NCBI GenBank assembly: GCA_050331475.1
Contig: JBHJGU010000014.1
Coordinates: 1 to 6,450, forward strand
Length of the DNA stretch: 6,450 nucleotides
Direction of reading: 5' to 3'
From: JBHJGU01 sp050331475
GTDB lineage: Bacteria > Pseudomonadota > Alphaproteobacteria > Caulobacterales > Maricaulaceae
This document shows, in pieces, positions 1-6,279 of the stretch (position 1 is its first letter; each line of letters starts with the position of its first letter). Both the position numbers and the translations under genes were made by a program. The notes beneath the pieces are model-generated. The model searched no databases. It saw nothing but the letters and a program-made list of their open reading frames with translations, and was not told the DNA's origin.

Positions 1-2
1 CC

Positions 3-2399
3 GAAGGTGACGGCGAGGGCGGCGGGCTCTACCGTTCCGAGGATTACGGCGAGAGCTGGACCAAGGTGAACGGCAGCCGCGAAATCCAAGCGCGCTCCTG
101 GTATTACATGCACATTCACGCCGATCCGAAAGACGCTGACACCGTCTATATTCAAAACGCCCCCATGAAGCGCTCGATCGACGGGGGCAAAAGCTTCACC
201 ACCATTCGCGGCCCCCACGGCGATCACCATGATCTGTGGATCAATCCGCTTAACCCCGCCAATATGATCGACGCCAATGACGGCGGCGCGACGGTGACCT
301 TTGATGGCGGGCAGTCTTGGAGCACCCTGCACAACCAACCCACCGCGCAATTCTATCGGGTGATCACCGACAACACCTTCCCAGATTATCGGCTCTATGC
401 GGGCCAGCAGGACAACTCCACCGTGGCCATTCGCAGCCAAGCGCCCGACGGCCGCATTGGCCGAGACGATTATCACTCCATCGGCGGTGGCGAGAGCGCC
501 CATGTGGGCTTTGATCCGGACAATCCGCGCTACGTCTATGCGGGCAGTTATCTGGGCACGATCACCGAGTGGGATCGGGACACCAACACCACCCGCGACA
601 TTCGCGCCTATCCGGAGCTGAAATTCGGTGTGCCGGCGGAGGAGCGCAAACACCGCTGGAATTGGAACGCGCCGATCGTGGTCTCCCACCACGACGCTCG
701 CGTCATCTATCACGCTGGCGAGCGGGTGTTCCGCTCAGACGACCGCGGCGCGAGCTGGACCGCGGTCAGCCCGGACCTGACCCGCGCGGCGCCGGAGACC
801 TTAGGCAAAGGCGGCCGGCCGATCACCAATGAGGTGTCGGAGAACTACGCCACCATCCTCTATTTGGCGGAAAGTCCCCACGATGCGGACGTGCTGTGGG
901 CGGGTTCGGACGACGGCAAGCTCAGCGTCACCCAAGACGGCGGCGAGAACTGGACCGAGATCACCCCGCCGGGGATCGACGACGGCATGTTCAACGCCAT
1001 CGAACCCTCCCCGCACAATCCGGGCGAAGCCTATGTGGCCTTTACGCGGTACAAATATTCCGACCGGAAGCCCTACGTCTTCAAAACCTCCGACTTCGGT
1101 CGGAATTGGACCGCGTTGAACACGGGCCTGCCGAAGGAAGCCTTCGTGCGCGTCGTGCGCGAGGACCCCGAGCATGAGGGGCTGTTATTCGCAGGCACCG
1201 AATTGGGCGTTTACGTCTCCTTCGACACCGGGGAGACCTGGGAGGCGTTTAAGCGCAATATGCCGGTCGTTCCGGTCACCGATTTGCGCATCCAGTTCGA
1301 CGATCTGATTGTCGCCACACAGGGCCGCGCGTTCTGGATCCTCGACGATATCGGGCCGCTGCGCCAACACCATAACGATTATGCGGACGCCGAGGCGGCG
1401 CTCTTCAAGCCGAGCCCGAGCTACATTCTCACCTCCGGGGGTGGCGGCAATGGCGGCCAAGCGCCCAATCCGCCCTCGGGCGCGGTGATGGACTATGTGG
1501 TCTCCGAAGCGCTCAACGCCGCCCTGTTCCCCGAACCCGAAGCGCCAACCGAGGACGCGGCGAACGAGGAAACCGAAGAGGACGCGGATGCGGGCAAGCC
1601 CAAAACCCTAACGCTGGAAATCCTCAACGCTGAGGGGGAGGTTCTGCGCACCCTCAAAACCGATCCCAAGAAGGGCGAAGAGGGCGGCGGCTCTGGCTCC
1701 AGCTTCAGCCTGCCCGCCGAAGTGGGCATTAACCGCATCGCCTGGGACCGCGCCACCGATCCCTTGCCCAAAATCGAGGGGCTGTTCGCCTTCCCCGGCG
1801 GCGACGACAACATGGTCGACGGCTATGCCGTGGGGCCGGGAACCTACACTGCACGGCTGAGCGTCGGCGAGGCGGTTATGGGGGAGGAGACCTTCGAGAT
1901 ACGCCCCGACCCGCGCTTAGAGCACGATGCGGACGCCATCGCGGAGCAACAGCGCTTGGTGGCGAGCGCCTACGCTATGGTGGATGAGCTGCACACCTCG
2001 GTGAACAGCCTGCGCACCGCCAACGCCCAGGCCCAAGCTCGGGTCGCGGCGATGACGGACGCCGAAGACGACGACCCCGTCAAGGCCGCCGCCAAAGCGC
2101 TCGATCAAGCGATCGAGGACTGGGAGGCCACCGTGATCGCCCCTGAGCGAGAGTTCTTCCAAGACGTACTCAATTGGGGGGACAAGCTCGCCAGCGACTT
2201 GCACGTGATTTACGGCACGCTTGATGGTGCGCGTTATGGCGTCACCCAAGGCATGCGCGATCGGCTCAAGGACGTGAAAGCCGCGTTTAAATCGGCGATG
2301 GAAGCGCGTGATTCGATCCTCGATGGGCCGTTAGCTGACTATAGCGCGGCAATCAGCGACCAACCCGCGGTGATCGTGCCCGCGTTTGTTTCAGATTGA
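3..2399 (+). CDS. BNR/Asp-box beta-propeller protein (sortilin/VPS10-like 'glycosyl hydrolase' family), 5' partial
   Basis: The reading frame is open to the left edge, so the start and any signal peptide lie upstream; 798 residues are present. Asp-box motifs (S/T-x-D-x-G-x-x-W/F) appear at window residues 12-19 (SEDYGESW), 58-65, 99-106, 245-252, 310-317, 362-369 and 406-413, marking blades of a sialidase-like beta-propeller. A GDHHDLW motif at residues 73-79 is typical of this family. An acidic Glu/Asp-rich linker (about 510-533) leads to a beta-sandwich-like region (about 534-638, with GINRIAWD and GPGTYTARL motifs resembling FlgD/Ig-like C-terminal folds). A mostly helical tail follows to residue 798. 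Many relatives are named 'glycosyl hydrolase', but the Asp-box fold alone does not show an active site, and no catalytic residues can be assigned here. Secretion or a periplasmic location is inferred from the family. A strong terminator follows the stop, so it is transcriptionally separate from the porin cluster. Confidence 0.88.
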   Translation, partial: EGDGEGGGLYRSEDYGESWTKVNGSREIQARSWYYMHIHADPKDADTVYIQNAPMKRSIDGGKSFTTIRGPHGDHHDLWINPLNPANMIDANDGGATVTFDGGQSWSTLHNQPTAQFYRVITDNTFPDYRLYAGQQDNSTVAIRSQAPDGRIGRDDYHSIGGGESAHVGFDPDNPRYVYAGSYLGTITEWDRDTNTTRDIRAYPELKFGVPAEERKHRWNWNAPIVVSHHDARVIYHAGERVFRSDDRGASWTAVSPDLTRAAPETLGKGGRPITNEVSENYATILYLAESPHDADVLWAGSDDGKLSVTQDGGENWTEITPPGIDDGMFNAIEPSPHNPGEAYVAFTRYKYSDRKPYVFKTSDFGRNWTALNTGLPKEAFVRVVREDPEHEGLLFAGTELGVYVSFDTGETWEAFKRNMPVVPVTDLRIQFDDLIVATQGRAFWILDDIGPLRQHHNDYADAEAALFKPSPSYILTSGGGGNGGQAPNPPSGAVMDYVVSEALNAALFPEPEAPTEDAANEETEEDADAGKPKTLTLEILNAEGEVLRTLKTDPKKGEEGGGSGSSFSLPAEVGINRIAWDRATDPLPKIEGLFAFPGGDDNMVDGYAVGPGTYTARLSVGEAVMGEETFEIRPDPRLEHDADAIAEQQRLVASAYAMVDELHTSVNSLRTANAQAQARVAAMTDAEDDDPVKAAAKALDQAIEDWEATVIAPEREFFQDVLNWGDKLASDLHVIYGTLDGARYGVTQGMRDRLKDVKAAFKSAMEARDSILDGPLADYSAAISDQPAVIVPAFVSD

Positions 2400-2444
2400 G
2401 CCTTTTAGCGCGAAGTTTCACCATCTGACGTCGATACAAATCTG

Positions 2445-2484
2445 GAAGCCCCGTCGAAGACTCGGTGGGGCTTCGTTTTGTCTT
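2445..2484 (+). terminator. Rho-independent terminator of the beta-propeller gene
   Basis: A perfect 8-bp stem, GAAGCCCC (2445-2452) with GGGGCTTC (2467-2474), continues inward through two G-U pairs and three Watson-Crick pairs to a 4-base AGAC loop. It is followed at once by a T-rich tail, GTTTTGTCTT. It lies 45 bases after the stop codon of the propeller gene. The opposite strand has no T-run after the stem, so it should act on plus-strand transcripts only. Confidence 0.9.
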
Positions 2485-2486
2485 GA

Positions 2487-2530
2487 GCTAAGTTTCGATT
2501 CTACTTCGATTGAGCGATCCAAAATTTAGC
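2487..2530. repeat. Imperfect inverted repeat enclosing two direct repeats
   Basis: GCTAAGTTT (2487-2495) can pair with AAATTTAGC (2522-2530), giving nine pairs of which one is G-U. The outer arms flank two identical heptamers, TTCGATT at 2494-2500 and 2505-2511, separated by 4 bases and therefore in 11-bp register; the first heptamer overlaps the left arm by two bases. A further CGAT occurs at 2515-2518. The position, just after the terminator and about 170 bases before the porin start, would suit an operator. The regulator is not identifiable. Confidence 0.45.
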
Positions 2531-2685
2531 ACCCCCAGTTGATATTTAGACAGACTACGTCGGAACGGCTCAACTTAAAATATTATTTGCCATTTCGAGA
2601 TGAAGTCGCGGTCGATACGTAAATTTTTAACTGTTGCTCTCTTATCTCCCTCTCACAGGCTTACTCACCTTTTTTGTGTATGCAC

Positions 2686-2694
2686 GAGGCGGGA
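2686..2694 (+). promoter_or_regulatory. Ribosome binding site of the porin
   Basis: The purine-rich GAGGCGGGA precedes the ATG at 2701, with GGGA ending 6 bases before it. An in-frame ATG at 2680 and TTG at 2674 have no Shine-Dalgarno sequence, only a poly-pyrimidine run before them. The protein from 2701 also begins with a clean signal peptide, so 2701 is the preferred start. Confidence 0.6.
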
Positions 2695-2700
2695 CGATCA

Positions 2701-3990
2701 ATGAAACGTACAATCGCGCGCTTTTTCGCGAGCGCCGGCGTGACTGCAGTTTTGGTTGGGACGGCGGGGGCCGAAACCGACGCAGACCGCATCGCCGCAC
2801 TTGAAGACAACTTGGCCAAGGCGCTCGCCGCGATCGCTGAGCTCACCGATACGGTGAAGCAACTCGAAACGGCGCTGGCCGAAGACGATGCGCCGGCTTC
2901 GAAAACGCTGTTGGACACGGACACCCAAATCGAAGAGCTCGACTTACGGCTCACCGATTTAGAGGATATCGCTATTGATGTGGACGAACGGCTGGGCAGC
3001 CGTGCGGTGGTCCGCGCCTTTGACTCGCTGAGCTTGGACTTTGGCGGCTTCTTTGACATCGCCGGCACGGTGGCGTTTGGCGAAGACGACACCGAGGGTG
3101 CGTTCAGCCGGCAAGTCGCCGAAATCCTGGTCAAAGCGGAACTGGGGGAGGACTGGGAATTCTTCCTCGCCCAAGCGTTCGTGCGCAACGCCGCGCTGGG
3201 TTTTGAGGACGAGTTTGGTCGGTTCGATCCATTCTTTGGCGACACCGCCTCGCCGGTGGTCACCGACACGGTCATCGCCTGGGGGCAATACTCGTTTAAC
3301 GATGCGCTAAACGTTCAGGCGGGCCGCTTTGTGACGCCCCAAGGCATCATCAATATCGAGCACTTCCCTGCAACCCTGCTCGACCCCGAACAACCCTTGT
3401 TCCTGCGCCCATTCACCGGGGACACGATTTTCGCTAACTTCACCGATGGGGTGAATATTTTCGGCGACCAATTCATCGGCGAGGCCGGCAATCAACGGCT
3501 CAGCTATAACGTCTATGGCGGGGCGTTCTCTGGGGACGCCTCCCAACTCGTGGTCGGCGGCCGGCTGGCTTACGGGTTTGTTGACCAGGGGCTCACTTTC
3601 GGGCTGAACCTGAACTCCGGCGCGCGCGAACAAGAGCCAGGCACCCGCTTCGGCACGCTCGGCGCGGATGTGCTTTACGACAAGGGCCGCTGGCTGTGGA
3701 AAACCGAGGTGTTCGCCACCTCTGAAGGCGATGGGCCGAACCGGTTCGCGGCCTACACCCAACCGGGTTTCCGCTTCACCGACCGCATTATCGGCTTCTA
3801 TCGATTTGATTATCTCGACACCGGCGGACCCGGCGAGCAGACCTTCGAAAACGTTTGGGGCTTGGTTTACAACCCAATCCCGAACGTGCGGCTGCGCTCG
3901 ATCGCCCGCTGGCAGCGGTTCCTGGACGACGGCCCGTTCCCACAGGCCGATCTCCAGCAGATCCAGCTGTCCGCGACGTTTAGTTTCTAG
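2701..3990 (+). CDS. Outer-membrane porin with N-terminal coiled coil
   Basis: The predicted protein has 429 residues. Residues 1-24 form a Sec signal peptide (MKRTIARFFAS start, hydrophobic core, cleavage likely after GTAGA). Two heptad-patterned helical stretches follow, about 28-61 (I31, L34, L38, I45, L48, V52, L55, L59) and 75-98 (I77, L80, L84, L87), separated by a short loop with a proline. From about residue 105 to the end, alternating polar and aromatic segments with Gly/Asp/Asn turns fit a beta-barrel, and the chain ends in LSATFSF, the terminal-Phe signature read by the BAM machinery. Length and layout fit trimeric porins of the phosphate-selective OprP/OprO or related type, where an N-terminal coiled coil can form a periplasmic stalk. 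Substrate cannot be read from the sequence. A PstS-like gene starts 17 bases downstream, suggesting an anion, but this is inference. The start at 2701 gives the best signal peptide. Confidence 0.82.
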   Translation: MKRTIARFFASAGVTAVLVGTAGAETDADRIAALEDNLAKALAAIAELTDTVKQLETALAEDDAPASKTLLDTDTQIEELDLRLTDLEDIAIDVDERLGSRAVVRAFDSLSLDFGGFFDIAGTVAFGEDDTEGAFSRQVAEILVKAELGEDWEFFLAQAFVRNAALGFEDEFGRFDPFFGDTASPVVTDTVIAWGQYSFNDALNVQAGRFVTPQGIINIEHFPATLLDPEQPLFLRPFTGDTIFANFTDGVNIFGDQFIGEAGNQRLSYNVYGGAFSGDASQLVVGGRLAYGFVDQGLTFGLNLNSGAREQEPGTRFGTLGADVLYDKGRWLWKTEVFATSEGDGPNRFAAYTQPGFRFTDRIIGFYRFDYLDTGGPGEQTFENVWGLVYNPIPNVRLRSIARWQRFLDDGPFPQADLQQIQLSATFSF

Positions 3991-3995
3991 TGCGG

Positions 3996-4002
3996 AAGGA
4001 GG
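3996..4002 (+). promoter_or_regulatory. Strong ribosome binding site of the PstS-like gene
   Basis: AAGGAGG matches the anti-Shine-Dalgarno sequence completely. It sits 5 bases before the ATG at 4008 and 8 bases before the adjacent ATG at 4011. It lies within the 17-base gap after the porin stop, which argues for independent, efficient translation initiation on a shared transcript. It also rules against the upstream in-frame GTG at 3990. Confidence 0.85.
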
Positions 4003-4007
4003 GGGAA

Positions 4008-4460
4008 ATGATGATCCGATCCGTACTGCGCGCTTTGGGAACCGCTGCAGCCATCCTGCTCGGCGCCGGGCTCGCGCACGCTCAATCGTTCGCTCTCGTG
4101 GTCAGCGCGGAGAACGCCTATGACGCCGATCCGGACACCGCTAAGGCTCAAGTCCGGCGCTTGTATCTGAAAGATCAAAGCGCTTGGCCCGGGGGCGAGG
4201 ACGCCGCCCCGTTCGCGCGCTCGGACGACAGTCCCGAACAGCAAGCCTTCCTCGCCAGCGTCTTGGGCCTGAATCCCACGGAACTGGCGGCCCATTGGGC
4301 TCGGCTCAAACAGATCAACGGGGAAACCCCGCCTCGCGCCGTGGCGTCCGCGCGTTTGCTGGTGCGCCAGATCGCGAGGAATCCCGGCGCTTTCGCTGTC
4401 TTGGCCGCCGATGAAGCGACGGAGGCTGAAGGTGTGCGCGTCCTGTTCACGTTCGAGTAA
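4008..4460 (+). CDS. Short PstS-like periplasmic phosphate/anion-binding protein
   Basis: The predicted protein has 150 residues. Residues 1-25 are a Sec signal peptide ending in GLAHA before QSF, leaving a mature chain of about 125 residues. It resembles the short proteins annotated as 'phosphate ABC transporter substrate-binding protein' (PBP-like family): the pattern V-x-R-L-Y-L-K-x-x-x-x-W-P-G-G, then the RSDDSPEQQAF segment, a VLGL...AAHWARLK helix, a GETPPR loop, and NPGAFAVL near the C-terminus, comparable to NPGAIGY in PstS relatives. Full PstS is over 300 residues, so this is a reduced relative and cannot be assumed to have the complete two-lobed phosphate site. It probably forms an operon with the porin. 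No Pst permease or ATPase genes are in the window, so it may instead present ligand to the porin or to a sensor such as the downstream chemoreceptor. ATG 4011 is an equally plausible start. Family call fairly sure; ligand unsure. Confidence 0.78.
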   Translation: MMIRSVLRALGTAAAILLGAGLAHAQSFALVVSAENAYDADPDTAKAQVRRLYLKDQSAWPGGEDAAPFARSDDSPEQQAFLASVLGLNPTELAAHWARLKQINGETPPRAVASARLLVRQIARNPGAFAVLAADEATEAEGVRVLFTFE

Positions 4461-4586
4461 AAACCATTGGTAACGGATATCTCGCTAACTATTCACAGTT
4501 TTGTATAGACGCATTTTCTTAAGGAGACGCAGGTTTTCCTGTTTGAGGAGATGCTCGGTGTTCGCGTGTTCGCTGTGGAGAGCCTT
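4461..4586 (+). promoter_or_regulatory. Gap between the PstS-like and chemoreceptor genes, possible promoter/leader
   Basis: This gap is AT-richer than its flanks and lacks a recognisable rho-independent terminator, so read-through from the porin operon is possible. It contains small inverted repeats: ACCA-T-TGGT at 4463-4471, AACT...AGTT at 4487-4500, and CAGG-TTTT-CCTG at 4530-4541. It also holds a strong AAGGAGA at 4521-4527 with no start codon at a suitable distance. No convincing -35/-10 pair was found, so a separate chemoreceptor promoter is possible but unproven. Confidence 0.3.
4577..4581 (+). promoter_or_regulatory. Ribosome binding site of the chemoreceptor
   Basis: GGAGA lies 5-6 bases before the ATG at 4587. 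The longer in-frame ATG at 4551 has GAGGAG directly abutting it with no spacer, which does not suit initiation. The N-terminus from 4587 runs quickly into the first membrane segment, as expected for this receptor class. This decides for 4587. Confidence 0.55.
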
Positions 4587-6266
4587 ATGGGTACGATTGT
4601 GTCTGCAATAACTGGCCCCCGGTTTGGGCTCTTAGCGAAAGTCGGCGGTCTGCTCGGGGTCTTGGCGTTCAGCTTGTTCGTCGCCGGCGCGGCGATCGTT
4701 GAGCGTCTCGACCGGGCGGACCGGGCCACTGCGGCGGAGACCGAGGCGCTAGAGGCGGTGAATGCAGGTCGCCGGATCGCGAAGACGTTCAACGCCATGA
4801 GCTATCGCAGCGCCGAGCTCGCCAACACGCTCTCGGACGAGAGTTTTGACGCCCTGCTCGCCGCCCGCGAACGTCTCGACGCAGAACTCGAAAGCCTGGC
4901 CGGGGCCAACGCTGCGCTCGCCGACGCGTTGCGCGGGCAGGCCGAGGCGTTCGAGACCCGATCGCTCGACGCGCTCGACGGCTACATGCTCGATGACCGC
5001 GACGCCGGTAATGCGGCCATGGACGATGCGCGGGCCATCGTCGTGGCCGCCGAAGCTGACCTCGCCGCACTGATTGCGGACTTAGAGGCGGAAGCGGCCG
5101 CCCAGCGCGAGGCGGCCAAAGCGGCGGCGGACCAGGCCCGGGTGGTCGTGGTGATCGCCGGGGTGCTCGTGGTGCTGGTGTCAGGGCTGACAGGCTGGGC
5201 CCTGGTCGGGCTCGTGGTGACGCCGATCCGCCGGATGACCGTCACCATGGACGCGTTGGCCAAAGGTGATTTGGCCGCCCAGATCGACTACACCCAACGC
5301 ACCGACGAGATGGGCGATATGGCGCGCGCCGTGGCGGTGTTCCGCGACGCCATGGCGGAAAGCCAATCCCTGCGCGCCGAACAAGAGGCGGTCAAACAAC
5401 GCGCGGAAGCCGAACAACGGGCGCTGGTCGCACGGCTCGCCGAAGATTTGGAAGCCGCTATGGCCACCGCCTCAGGCCGGGTCGCCGAAGTGGTGGGGGG
5501 CTTGCAGGACCAATCCCAAGTGCTCTCCGGCATGGCCCAAACCGCGGACGCGGACTCCCAAACCGCCGCCGCCGGGGCGCAATCCGCCTCCGAGCAGGTG
5601 CAATGCGCCGCCGACGCGGCGAACGAGCTTCAAGCCGCCTTTAATCAAGTCAGCGGCGAACTCAACCAAACTGCGGACTTGGTCCGGTCCGCGGGCGATG
5701 CGGCGCGCGACACCGACGTGGTGGTCGGCCGGCTCACCGAAGCGTCCGATCGGATCAGCTCGGTGGTGCGCTTAATCGCTGAGGTGGCCGAGCAAACCAA
5801 TCTCTTGGCGCTAAACGCCACCATTGAGGCCGCCCGCGCGGGCGACGCCGGCAAGGGCTTCGCTGTTGTGGCCCAAGAGGTCAAAACGCTGGCCAACCAA
5901 ACCTCCTCGGCCACCCAAGACATCGCCGAACAAGTCAACGCGCTGAAATCCGTCGCAGCCGAGGCCGCTCAGAGCGTCGCAGGCGTGTCCAATGCGGTGA
6001 CCCACGCGGAAACGCGGATCTCCGAAATCGTCTCGGTGACCGAGCAACAAATCGGCTTCACCGACAACATCGCCAAAGCTATGCAGCAAGCCGCCAACTT
6101 GGCCGGGGATATCACCGAGCGCACGCGCACCCTGGCCGAAGGCGCGCGGGGCACCCAAAGCCAAGCGCAAACTTCCCAAGCGGCGGCGGACGCAGTGCGC
6201 GCGGAGACCGAGCAGCTTGCCCAAGACGTGCGCGCATTCGCGGATCGGGTCCGCGCGGCGGTCTAA
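4587..6266 (+). CDS. Methyl-accepting chemotaxis protein (transmembrane, HAMP domain)
   Basis: The predicted receptor has 559 residues. TM1 is about residues 19-38. An Ala/Glu/Asp-rich, all-helical periplasmic region of about 145 residues follows, consistent with a four-helix-bundle type ligand domain. TM2 is about 186-212 (VVVVIAGVLVVLVSG). The HAMP domain is about 211-264, starting VTPIRRM and containing the DEMGDMARAVAVF segment. The cytoplasmic signalling domain runs from about 290 to the end, with the conserved hairpin tip near 399-419 (EVAEQTNLLALNATIEAARA) that contacts CheA and CheW, then GKGFAVVAQEVKTLA. Flanking Gln/Glu-rich helices should carry the methylation sites. No C-terminal pentapeptide for CheR/CheB tethering is present: the chain ends FADRVRAAV. 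It follows the PstS-like gene in the same orientation, so the ligand could be that binding protein, which is inference. No che genes are nearby. A start at 4551 would add 12 residues. Confidence 0.93.
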   Translation: MGTIVSAITGPRFGLLAKVGGLLGVLAFSLFVAGAAIVERLDRADRATAAETEALEAVNAGRRIAKTFNAMSYRSAELANTLSDESFDALLAARERLDAELESLAGANAALADALRGQAEAFETRSLDALDGYMLDDRDAGNAAMDDARAIVVAAEADLAALIADLEAEAAAQREAAKAAADQARVVVVIAGVLVVLVSGLTGWALVGLVVTPIRRMTVTMDALAKGDLAAQIDYTQRTDEMGDMARAVAVFRDAMAESQSLRAEQEAVKQRAEAEQRALVARLAEDLEAAMATASGRVAEVVGGLQDQSQVLSGMAQTADADSQTAAAGAQSASEQVQCAADAANELQAAFNQVSGELNQTADLVRSAGDAARDTDVVVGRLTEASDRISSVVRLIAEVAEQTNLLALNATIEAARAGDAGKGFAVVAQEVKTLANQTSSATQDIAEQVNALKSVAAEAAQSVAGVSNAVTHAETRISEIVSVTEQQIGFTDNIAKAMQQAANLAGDITERTRTLAEGARGTQSQAQTSQAAADAVRAETEQLAQDVRAFADRVRAAV

Positions 6267-6279
6267 TCACGCGCCGGGC

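Larger units (their letters stand above)
2485..2700 (+). promoter_or_regulatory. AT-rich region expected to hold the porin promoter and leader
   Basis: This is the gene-free stretch between the terminator and the porin start. It is much more AT-rich than the flanking genes, notably at 2574-2588 and 2618-2630. A TTGCCA at 2587-2592 resembles a -35 box, but no good -10 box lies 16-18 bases downstream, so no promoter is assigned precisely. From 2631 to 2675 the plus strand is about 80% pyrimidine. I see no coding sequence on either strand: short frames here lack ribosome binding sites or are antisense shadows of the porin. The promoter assignment rests on position, because the terminator isolates the porin from upstream transcription. 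Confidence 0.45.

Noticed and set aside
801..1175. Minus-strand open frame of 124 codons within the beta-propeller gene
   Set aside because: It is a shadow of the Asp-box gene, with no ribosome binding site evidence and no domain signature, and several similar shadows occur along the same gene.
2587..2620. TTGCCA -35-like box as a sigma-70 promoter for the porin
   Set aside because: The -35 box matches five of six positions, but no acceptable -10 hexamer occurs at a 15-19 base spacing.
2674..2700. Earlier in-frame starts of the porin (TTG 2674, ATG 2680)
   Set aside because: There is no ribosome binding site before them, only a pyrimidine run, and they would place extra non-signal-like residues before a clean signal peptide.
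2661..3275. Long minus-strand open frame of 204 codons over the porin N-terminus
   Set aside because: It is antisense to a well-supported porin, its translation is a Ser/Ala/Lys-rich low-complexity string with no domain pattern, and it follows from the codon bias of the real gene.
4458..4480. Possible sigma-28-type flagellar/chemotaxis promoter (TAAA...GGATAT)
   Set aside because: The spacer between the two elements is about 7 bases instead of about 11, and the -10 part matches only five of eight consensus positions.
4493..4509. Pho-box-like sequence on the minus strand between the PstS-like and chemoreceptor genes
   Set aside because: One half (CTGTGAA) matches five of seven consensus positions, but the other half matches poorly and only at a 10-base rather than 11-base spacing. 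It would also point away from the chemoreceptor. Too weak to call.
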